Positions 8,948 through 15,511 of a DNA stretch of 64,000 nucleotides are shown here, one piece after another; the stretch's first letter is position 1, and each line of letters begins with the position of its first letter. The translations under genes were made by a program, and so were the position numbers. The DNA is from Rickettsiella grylli. Lineage in GTDB: Bacteria; Pseudomonadota; Gammaproteobacteria; Diplorickettsiales; Diplorickettsiaceae. The notes beneath the pieces were generated by a model that worked only from the letters and a program-made list of their open reading frames with translations, made no database searches and was not told where the DNA came from. The stretch spans positions 707,001-771,000 of the forward strand of contig NZ_AAQJ02000001.1 in assembly GCF_000168295.1 (NCBI RefSeq). Direction: 5' to 3'.

Positions 8948-10084
8948 ATGAAAAAAAACACGGCAGGTAAAATTAAAATATTCGAAAAGAGGGAAACTAA
9001 ATTTCCAGTCCATTTTCCCGAAAATTTATTGGAAACCCAAGAACAAAAGAAGAAAAATAAAACGCAAGTAGCGGGTGCGCCTACGCCAAAACCGAGACGA
9101 ACAAAAAAATTTTTACCGGCTGAACAAACAGAATGTGCTAATGTTCCTTTAAGCGAAGCAGAGGCGGCGGCTTATTCGCTTTATAAGAGCCACCATCCCT
9201 ATGATGACTCAACACAAGACTATTATTCTAACGTAGCTTATGTTGATTCAGAAAAGTCTGAATATGAAAATCTTTTGCTTCAAGGGGTCACGGATGATAC
9301 GTGCACTTATATCGATCCAGAAGGATTTTCTTTAACACTGCCTAAAAAAAAACCGGGATACAGTCCCTATGACGATTCCCAACCCAGTGACTATTGTCCT
9401 GAGGGACAATCTGTTGATTCCAGAAAATCTGAATATGCGAACCTTTTATTGCTCGATGAAACGGATGATGTGCGTATTTATCTTGATCCTGAAAAAAATT
9501 GTATGGTTATTCCTAAAAAGAAAATCGAATCTCTCGAAGCGGCTTCACCAGGAGAGGGTGCTTCGTCTTTCTGTGTTGCTCCTATAAACACACAAAAAAA
9601 GCGAACAAAAAAGTCAGCAATGATTCCAAATACAGATAAAGTATATTATACTGAGCTTGATTTAACGCCATCTAATCAACATTTATTTGCACTGAATCCT
9701 TCCTTCACAAACCAAAAAAAATTAGAAACAAAGTATCAACTTGACTCTTACGATCAATTAGCGTCAGTCCAAGAACAGCAAAAAAAAAATCAGCGATCAC
9801 GAAGTGGAAAGCCCATAGAGACAGTCTCAAGTTTAATGAGAAATCCCGTTGTAAAAAAGAAAAAAAATAGAAGAAAAGCGAATTATCCGGGTTCCTTATC
9901 GACTGCATTTCGGAACCTTGAAATTTCAACAATACACGAGGAGGCCGTTGCCTTTGGAATCCAACAGGACCATGAAGAGACTCGACCTGGTTTTTTTTCT
10001 AAAAATAAAGAAAAAAACGCTGAAAGTAATACTCCAACCAGTCAATCGATTTCCGATTTTTTCTTTCGAAAAGGAAATAAATAA
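8948..10084 (+). CDS. Lys-rich protein with tandem tyrosine-motif repeats, candidate effector
   Basis: A 378-residue soluble protein, no signal peptide or membrane segment, rich in Lys, Ser and Tyr and apparently largely unstructured. Residues about 82-135 and 138-192 are a tandem repeat (PYDDS... YVDSEKSEYENLLL / SVDSRKSEYANLLL ... IPKKK or LPKKK). Tyrosine sites: YSNV (Y93), YENL (Y106), YANL (Y163), YTEL (Y234), YDQL (Y268). YxN is the core of Grb2-type SH2 ligands, and SEYENL, SEYANL and VYYTEL fit the (S/I/V/L)xYxx(L/I/V) ITIM pattern. Bacterial effectors such as CagA, Tir and BepE work through host-phosphorylated tyrosines, so host SH2 mimicry is a reasonable hypothesis; secretion and phosphorylation are not shown. 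Family not recognised. Confidence 0.65.
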   Translation: MKKNTAGKIKIFEKRETKFPVHFPENLLETQEQKKKNKTQVAGAPTPKPRRTKKFLPAEQTECANVPLSEAEAAAYSLYKSHHPYDDSTQDYYSNVAYVDSEKSEYENLLLQGVTDDTCTYIDPEGFSLTLPKKKPGYSPYDDSQPSDYCPEGQSVDSRKSEYANLLLLDETDDVRIYLDPEKNCMVIPKKKIESLEAASPGEGASSFCVAPINTQKKRTKKSAMIPNTDKVYYTELDLTPSNQHLFALNPSFTNQKKLETKYQLDSYDQLASVQEQQKKNQRSRSGKPIETVSSLMRNPVVKKKKNRRKANYPGSLSTAFRNLEISTIHEEAVAFGIQQDHEETRPGFFSKNKEKNAESNTPTSQSISDFFFRKGNK

Positions 10085-10255
10085 GCATTGGATTTTCGTA
10101 AAGTATACACAGGTTGTTTTACAGAAATTAAATTTTATAAAAAATCACTTTTAGATTTCCTCTCTTAAATTATCTTCTGAAATATTGTTGATTCTTACCC
10201 AGTTATTAAGAAGAAAACATATAAAGAATAGGATATTACGTATTTGTTTTTTTAT

Positions 10256-10285
10256 TTGAAATTAAATAAACTAGTATAGTATATT
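10256..10285 (+). promoter_or_regulatory. Candidate promoter of the P47/OrfX-like operon
   Basis: TTGAAA (10256-10261) and TATATT (10280-10285) with an 18-bp spacer lie in the 354-bp gap before the 542-aa gene. Use of this promoter would give a leader of about 145 nt that contains the palindrome at 10324-10343 and an orphan AAGGAG with no ATG after it. The region is so A+T-rich that chance matches are likely. Confidence 0.3.
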
Positions 10286-10323
10286 TTTATTTAACAAGGA
10301 GTAAAATTTACTTACATTTATCT

Positions 10324-10343
10324 AAATCTAATGTATTAGATTT
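10324..10343. repeat. Perfect inverted repeat in the leader of the P47/OrfX-like operon
   Basis: AAATCTAA and TTAGATTT separated by TGTA: an 8-bp perfect dyad about 95 bp before the first gene. It could be an operator or an RNA hairpin; I recognise no regulator for it. Confidence 0.45.
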
Positions 10344-10438
10344 TATCTGTCGATAATTGAGATATAAATAATAAATTAATTGTCATCATTGTAAAAATAA
10401 AAAATAAGAATTTATAAAAAAATTATATGGAGAAAAAA

Positions 10439-12067
10439 ATGGCTTCTATATCGACAAGTGGTTGGGATGTTGTCAGTGTCACAGATATTGATACGATGAA
10501 TAAAATAATTAATTTAGAAGGTAAAGAACTTTATCCATCAGAATTTGCAGAAAGTATTACGATTTTAAATAATGTTTTAAAAATAGTTGGAGAATGGGAT
10601 ACATGGGAGATGTTACATGAAGCAAGTGGAAAAAAAATTTCTTTTAGATGTCATATAAAAGCTGGTAACGTTGAATTTTATAACAAAGACGATAACAAAC
10701 ACTATGAAATGAATACAAATGGAACATTATCCTACCTAGATATAGAGGTGGCTTTAGATGGAATAGTGGATGACCCCAAAAAATGGATTGAAAATGATAA
10801 GACATCGATTCTTACGGCTACAACGCAGTGTTTCAAATTAATGATTACACAAAAAGAGAAAATAATTGTTACTTCTTCAACGTTTACAAATGAACAAATT
10901 GGTAATAACAATTTAGCTTTATTTTGTCAAAACGCTTTCCAACTTTGGTTTAATAATAATATTGAAGCTTTTGGACAAATATTTTCAATAGTACTTATCG
11001 GCTTGGAAGCAAGTCAGGGAGATTTTCAATGGCTGAAACCTTCTGCGTATAGCTATGCTGCAAATAATTCTATTGATGGTAAAACAGCAGCTTTTGGAAC
11101 ATTGGCATTAATTGATGGAAAAACAGATATTAATGAGCGACAACAGACAATCGATGTAGGTGCTTTGCAGATTGTTAAGCCCTTCGGTGCAAATGCTGCA
11201 CTCATTATCAGTAAGACCATGTTTGTTAAACATATTCTACTTAAGGCAGCAGTCAATCTTATTAAAAATACGACCGAAGAAGACTTCGAAATTAGCGAAA
11301 CCGGCTTATCACTTTCAAACAAAAAAGAGATGGTTTGGCAAGATTTCGAAGGTGAGGATGGAATATGGTCACCCCTTATACCTAAAAATTCTTTTATTTT
11401 AACACTTCAATCTGATCATATTTATATCAACATTTCTAATGCACATTATCGTCCGCGTGCTGGCGTTACCGTCTATATGAGTCTTGAACAAAATTTTAAA
11501 TATAAAGTTGAAAAAAACAAGAAAGGAGAACCTATTTTTGTTCCTGATGAAAAAGGAATGGGAGACGCTCATGTATATTGTCATGTAGAATTAGATAAGT
11601 GGTTAAATTGGTTAAGTCTAGTAACAGGAATTATCACTTCGATAGCCTCAGTATTTGCCTTAGGTATAGGGGTTGCAGGAGCGATTTCCAAAGGTGCTCA
11701 AGCGACTCTCATTGGTAGTGAAGCAACGAGAACAGCCAGTTTTAGTTTTAAATTATTGGGTATCCCAATAAATTTAGAAAAATTGGCCCCAATAGCCATC
11801 GATATCCAAAACGGTATTGCTAGAAATCCTACCGTTTTTAATGCGGTTAAACTGGGATTCACAATTACTGCGGCAACAACCGGTATTACCTTTGGTGCAA
11901 TTATGATAGCAAATGCGATTTATAACGAAAAGTATAATGATGTACCCTCTTTCCGTGTCTTTGCTGATAATCTAACAGGCGCCATTCAATGGCCTAGAGT
12001 AGAGAATATGGAACTAAAATCAGCAACGTTAGCGGATAGTTTCGTCATCGGACTGAATATTACCTAA
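10439..12067 (+). CDS. P47/OrfX-like TULIP-family protein
   Basis: A 542-residue protein. ATG 10439 is chosen over ATG 10427 because a GGAG at 10429-10432 sits 6 nt before it and inside the longer version. The N-terminus (SGWDVVSVTDIDTMN) matches the GWDIV-type start of clostridial P47/OrfX proteins. The middle has the family pattern WLKPSAYSYAANNS, a short gap, GTLALIDGK, and a later ISKTMFVKHILL. These proteins have the TULIP lipid-binding-like fold and are encoded beside some botulinum neurotoxin genes and the PMP1 toxin genes; their role is not settled. A hydrophobic Gly/Ala-rich segment at about residues 395-425 is unusual. No signal peptide. Followed 17 bp later by a paralogue, so an operon is likely. 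Confidence 0.72.
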   Translation: MASISTSGWDVVSVTDIDTMNKIINLEGKELYPSEFAESITILNNVLKIVGEWDTWEMLHEASGKKISFRCHIKAGNVEFYNKDDNKHYEMNTNGTLSYLDIEVALDGIVDDPKKWIENDKTSILTATTQCFKLMITQKEKIIVTSSTFTNEQIGNNNLALFCQNAFQLWFNNNIEAFGQIFSIVLIGLEASQGDFQWLKPSAYSYAANNSIDGKTAAFGTLALIDGKTDINERQQTIDVGALQIVKPFGANAALIISKTMFVKHILLKAAVNLIKNTTEEDFEISETGLSLSNKKEMVWQDFEGEDGIWSPLIPKNSFILTLQSDHIYINISNAHYRPRAGVTVYMSLEQNFKYKVEKNKKGEPIFVPDEKGMGDAHVYCHVELDKWLNWLSLVTGIITSIASVFALGIGVAGAISKGAQATLIGSEATRTASFSFKLLGIPINLEKLAPIAIDIQNGIARNPTVFNAVKLGFTITAATTGITFGAIMIANAIYNEKYNDVPSFRVFADNLTGAIQWPRVENMELKSATLADSFVIGLNIT

Positions 12068-12084
12068 TAATAAAAGGAGTAAAA

Positions 12085-13371
12085 ATGGATATGTATAACT
12101 GGGACATTGTCTGTGCAACTTCATGTGAAGCGGTTAATTGCGAACTTGAACAATCTCGAAATTTAATGATTAGCGACTTTTCTTATAGACACGATAGTGG
12201 TGATTATATAACGGGCGTGTTTGGTAACTGGCAGATTGTACCCGGAGGTAGCTCACAACGCATTAATTTTATCACGCCTATAAAAAAAGGAAAACTGTCA
12301 ACGACAATTGCCGGAAAGAAAATAGACATTATTGTTGACGGGATTTGTCCTAAGCTCGAAATTGAACTTACCTTTGTAGGAACTGATATAAATACTGAGA
12401 CACAGCTTCGATTCAACTGCAAAAACGTCATTACCAAGCGGTCGTTATTACGGTCTGGGGAGGGTAATATTGTCATTTTAGAGGATGATATCAATGATCT
12501 TTTTCCAAGTAATGAAAAATTTTCTTCAGCAATTTTCAGTCAACGCATGGCAGAGATGATTGTAGACAATCAAGAAAAACTCAAATTTGTTTTTTCTTAT
12601 CTCGTAAATCTTCCAAGCGGTAGTGAAATTAGTTGGATGAAACCCTGTATAATTCAGTATTCATATAACGAATCTATCAATGGTAAATTAGGTTCATTAG
12701 GTATTCTTGCTATTTTGGAAATTAATAAAAAACCACCTAAGATAGCCGATCTACAACTTCAATTTGATCCTTTTTTAATTGCAGAAGGATCGTCAGTAGG
12801 TTTCGCTATCGCAAAATGGGCATTTGTTGAGCGAGTAATTTTACCGGGTTTACCCGGGTTATTTAAGGGATCGAGTATTTCTAATTTTAAAATAAATGAA
12901 ATGCACACTATCGGAAACAATGGGCTTATCCCTTTGGAAAAAGTTTCCACCGGATATAGACCTTATTTCGATAATGCGACGATAAAAATTTTAGATAACA
13001 AAATTGTAATTATTAATACCACAGGTCGATGTGATGTCGTTAAAAAGAGTAGTTATGTTACTTTCTCCCTTTCAGGGATCTATTCCGTTTATTTACATCA
13101 GGATAATAACATTCCTACAGTTCGTCTAAGTTATACGTCTAAACCCTCTTTGCTTGTTGATTCTCACGTCGATCCCAGCGTTTGGATATTTTGGATTTTA
13201 GGGGGGTTTACGGTGCACGCGATTATTCAAGGTATCGAAGGTCAGATGCGTTCACGTGCTTGGGATTTCGAAGGTCATTCGCTTAAATTTGATATTTTCC
13301 CCATTGAAATGAATAATAAAACCACTTATAAAAAATGTGGTTTAGCTGAAAATTTCTATATGAATGGATAA
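12085..13371 (+). CDS. P47-like TULIP-family protein
   Basis: A 428-residue protein with a strong AAAGGAG before ATG 12085. It begins MDMYNWDIVCATSCEAVN, very like clostridial P47 (YGWDIVYA...VN), and has the expected length (P47 is about 415 aa). Shared with the upstream 542-aa protein are the block WMKPCIIQYSYNES, a short gap, GILAIL, and the helix AIAKWAFVERVILPGLPGL. Two hydrophobic beta/helix stretches near residues 365-380 (WIFWILGGFTVHAII) lie near the end. No signal peptide, so export would need a dedicated route or lysis. Clostridium_P47 (PF06597) is the domain I would expect a profile search to return. Confidence 0.75.
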   Translation: MDMYNWDIVCATSCEAVNCELEQSRNLMISDFSYRHDSGDYITGVFGNWQIVPGGSSQRINFITPIKKGKLSTTIAGKKIDIIVDGICPKLEIELTFVGTDINTETQLRFNCKNVITKRSLLRSGEGNIVILEDDINDLFPSNEKFSSAIFSQRMAEMIVDNQEKLKFVFSYLVNLPSGSEISWMKPCIIQYSYNESINGKLGSLGILAILEINKKPPKIADLQLQFDPFLIAEGSSVGFAIAKWAFVERVILPGLPGLFKGSSISNFKINEMHTIGNNGLIPLEKVSTGYRPYFDNATIKILDNKIVIINTTGRCDVVKKSSYVTFSLSGIYSVYLHQDNNIPTVRLSYTSKPSLLVDSHVDPSVWIFWILGGFTVHAIIQGIEGQMRSRAWDFEGHSLKFDIFPIEMNNKTTYKKCGLAENFYMNG

Positions 13372-13418
13372 ATGGAGTGTGAATAATCTAAAAAAATTGA
13401 TTAGCTAGAGATAATTAA

Positions 13419-13865
13419 ATGAACCGTTCATTGTTTAGTGATATTAAAGAATTCAGTAGAATCGAGCTGATTGGAGAGTGTTTAAATACTTTTGGATCAA
13501 TCTGTCCTTATAGTAATAAATTTTATATTTTTTTTATAGCGAGAGATTCAAACTATAATTCTGTAATGCTAGAAGAAAAAGATATAATCTATGCAGTGAA
13601 GAATAAAAAAATTAGGCTTGTCCATTATCTTACGGGAGACGAATATACTTTAGGAATCGTACTAGAAAATCCACAAGGAGATATGTTTACATTAACTAAT
13701 TTTTTTAGAAAGAAGGAGGTTAATGTCATGGAAATTGTTGCTGGAAAATTTTCTGGTTATGCACCTATCAGCGTAGTCTTTGACCTTTCTAATGAAATCA
13801 TAATCTCTACCGAGTTTATGTCATTTTCTGGCTTTGAGTGCAGGGCACTGGTCTATCAAAAATAA
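13419..13865 (+). CDS. Small third gene of the P47/OrfX-like set
   Basis: A 148-residue soluble protein following the P47-like gene after 47 bp on the same strand; no clear Shine-Dalgarno sequence. The sequence alternates short beta-strands (FYIFFIARDS, GYAPISVVFDLS, EIIISTEF) and ends SGFECRALVYQK. I do not recognise it by motif. Its size (about 17 kDa) and position resemble clostridial OrfX1, a small partner of OrfX3, but this is only an analogy. Confidence 0.55.
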   Translation: MNRSLFSDIKEFSRIELIGECLNTFGSICPYSNKFYIFFIARDSNYNSVMLEEKDIIYAVKNKKIRLVHYLTGDEYTLGIVLENPQGDMFTLTNFFRKKEVNVMEIVAGKFSGYAPISVVFDLSNEIIISTEFMSFSGFECRALVYQK

Positions 13866-13896
13866 GTAATCTGTTGAAATGTGAATTTTTTAAGCC

Positions 13897-13923
13897 ATAG
13901 TGAATAAAGGCCTTACTCACTAA
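13897..13923. terminator. Palindrome between convergent toxin gene sets, possible bidirectional terminator
   Basis: An imperfect dyad (TAGTGA ... TCACTA with GGCC at its centre) covers the gap between the third P47-set gene and the stop of the Shiga-like gene, overlapping that stop. A T run follows on each side only loosely. Confidence 0.3.
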
Positions 13924-14860
13924 GAATAGTGGATAAGGTTTTTTTATCCCAGATTACTTTATTGATAACGATTGGATCCGCCATAGAACATTGTGCATAG
14001 ACATTTGTTTTAGGTCGATGATAGCAGTCAAGTAATAATGCTACTGCGTACAAAATTTCTGTGAGTCCATTTAATCGAATATTTCCTACTTGCACCTGGG
14101 TTGAATCAGGGCTATAGCTCGGTAAAGTCGCACTTAATCCTCCCCAATTGAGTGTTAGACTGATGTTAGAAGGACTCATGATATAATGTGAATTACTGGC
14201 GGTTTGACTCAGGACGGGTCTAAAGTTTCTTTGTATTTGCCTAAATCGTAAGGCCTCTGGAAGTACGGTTATAAACCGTAGCATCGCTCGCGCGGAAGCT
14301 TGATTGAGGGCGGTTCCTGAGAACTGATTTAAATCACGATAACTCGTTACCAAGCTATGCCTATTTATTTGTAATCTATCGCGACGAACGTCGCCGACTC
14401 GTTCAAGCTCCGTATAATCTGAACCTGTAGTGAGATCAACGATTTGTACATGGATGTCACTCGGCAGAACCGTATTTTGTCTATCTCGAAATCTATAAAA
14501 AGTATTACCTTGAATAAAACCTGCGAGGTAAAGATTCTCAGGTGATAAAACTAATCTTATTGGAACGCTTGTATTCGGATCATCATAATCAATTCCTTGT
14601 AAGGTTACAATGATACCGATGTTGGAGGCGCTGGGCGATAAAACGAAAACACTGATGCTCATATTTCCTTGAGAAGTGGTTAAATTTGGAAGTCGTATGC
14701 CAATACGCTCTCTTATTTTATTTAATGAATCCACATAGGATTTAGGAGAACTAAAATCAACTGAACACGTGATAGCCAGTGAAAAAGAACTATAAAAAAA
14801 TAGCAGGGCAAAGCTTAAAAATTGTAGAGCGTAAAACATCGTTCTTTTTCTCTGCTTCAT
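13913..14860 (-). CDS. Shiga toxin A-subunit homologue (ribosome-inactivating rRNA N-glycosidase)
   Basis: A 315-residue precursor, the same length as Stx1A. A signal peptide (residues 1-29, basic then FLSFALLFFYSSFSLA) is followed by VDFSSPKSYVDSLNKIRERI, close to the Stx1A N-terminus. Catalytic residues of the ricin/Shiga family are all present with near-normal spacing: Y111 (NLYLAGF), Y149 (SDYTELERV), E202 and R205 (EALRFRQIQR), W239 (LTLNWGGLS). The stretches QINRHSL.TSY, ARAMLRF and EALRFRQIQR are as in Stx1A. After the catalytic domain, two cysteines (C279, C291) frame a loop and the A2-like tail NKVIWDKKTLSTIL matches Stx1A NKILWDSSTLGAIL. Such enzymes remove one adenine from the sarcin-ricin loop of 28S rRNA. 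The loop lacks RxxR, so furin cleavage is not expected. It follows the small secreted gene by 25 bp. Confidence 0.93.
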   Translation of the reverse strand: MKQRKRTMFYALQFLSFALLFFYSSFSLAITCSVDFSSPKSYVDSLNKIRERIGIRLPNLTTSQGNMSISVFVLSPSASNIGIIVTLQGIDYDDPNTSVPIRLVLSPENLYLAGFIQGNTFYRFRDRQNTVLPSDIHVQIVDLTTGSDYTELERVGDVRRDRLQINRHSLVTSYRDLNQFSGTALNQASARAMLRFITVLPEALRFRQIQRNFRPVLSQTASNSHYIMSPSNISLTLNWGGLSATLPSYSPDSTQVQVGNIRLNGLTEILYAVALLLDCYHRPKTNVYAQCSMADPIVINKVIWDKKTLSTILSE

Positions 14861-14885
14861 TACACAAATTAATACATCAATGATG

Positions 14886-15296
14886 CTATTTAATTGATTG
14901 GCTCATTGTTTCACTTTCATTTTTACATTCTTGACCGTAGTGGGCTTGGGGCCAACAGGCATTTCTATTTGCATAATGCATATCCACAATATAATTTGGA
15001 CCCCATCCCACTTCACCTTGCGCTTTTGCTTGAACCTCTAAACCCAATATAAATGCCTTTTGCGCCATTAAACAGATATCTCTTGCAGCAAAATGATAAC
15101 CGTTCGAGTAATAATTATTATTCGAGTCGCTAATCGCGATATAGCAGCGATTATTATTACCGTTTTTATCAGCCGCAAAATGTATGTTCTCAATGAGGCC
15201 TTGGAGAATGTAAGTTTTCGCTTTCTCTGTAGCCACTGCTAAAGTAGACGCTGCCAAACAAGAAAGTGAAATAAATATAACTATTTTCTTTTGCAT
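14886..15296 (-). CDS. Small secreted protein upstream of the Shiga-like A gene, candidate B subunit
   Basis: A 136-residue protein. ATG 15296 is preferred to an in-frame start at 15356, because a TATAAT box on the minus strand (15342-15337) lies between them and because it gives a clear signal peptide (MQKKIVIFISLSCLAASTLA). The mature part of about 115 residues has four Cys and an OB-fold-like order: strand LQGLIENIHF, strand RCYIAIS, then helix ICLMAQKAFILGLEV leading into a strand. This resembles StxB, where LLLSAQITGMTVTI plays the helix-strand role, but StxB is only 69 residues and overall similarity is weak. Co-transcription with the A-like gene makes a receptor-binding B subunit the leading hypothesis. 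The gene order B-A is the reverse of stxAB. Confidence 0.6.
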   Translation of the reverse strand: MQKKIVIFISLSCLAASTLAVATEKAKTYILQGLIENIHFAADKNGNNNRCYIAISDSNNNYYSNGYHFAARDICLMAQKAFILGLEVQAKAQGEVGWGPNYIVDMHYANRNACWPQAHYGQECKNESETMSQSIK

Positions 15297-15336
15297 CGAT
15301 TTTTCTACTCCAGTGTAAAAAAAGAAACGCTTCACT

Positions 15337-15342
15337 ATTATA
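15337..15342 (-). promoter_or_regulatory. -10 box of the Shiga-like operon promoter
   Basis: A perfect TATAAT on the minus strand, about 40 bp upstream of ATG 15296, giving an expected 5' UTR of roughly 30-35 nt. No good -35 is found 17 bp upstream, so an activator may be needed. Confidence 0.4.
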
Positions 15343-15457
15343 ATGTATAAAGACATCCAATAGATCGAAAAAAAATAATTTAGAAATGTTTTTGCTGACG
15401 TTTACTTTTTTAATATTAAAAATAATGTGTCGTTGTCGTTCGATAGGCTAAAAAAAT

Positions 15458-15480
15458 ACATTTAACTTTTTGTTAAATGT
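15458..15480. repeat. Perfect 9-bp inverted repeat in the divergent intergenic region
   Basis: ACATTTAAC-TTTTT-GTTAAATGT, located between the Shiga-like operon and the divergent 761-aa gene (15512). It lies 31 bp before that gene's ATG and could be an operator for either direction or a hairpin. Confidence 0.5.
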
Positions 15481-15511
15481 GTAATAAAATTGACAGCACA
15501 TAATTAAAATA

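Noticed and set aside
13913..14860. Classification as a plant or Spiroplasma-type RIP
   Set aside because: The C-terminal Cys loop and NKVIWD..TL..IL tail match the Shiga A2 fragment, which those RIPs lack.
15297..15356. Longer version of the candidate B subunit starting at 15356
   Set aside because: It would place the start upstream of the TATAAT box and hide the signal peptide behind a Phe-rich lead; ATG 15296 is better.
15490..15495. TTGACA as the -35 of the 761-aa gene
   Set aside because: Only 16 bp separate it from ATG 15512, so a promoter built on it would start inside the gene, and no -10 is found at 17 bp.
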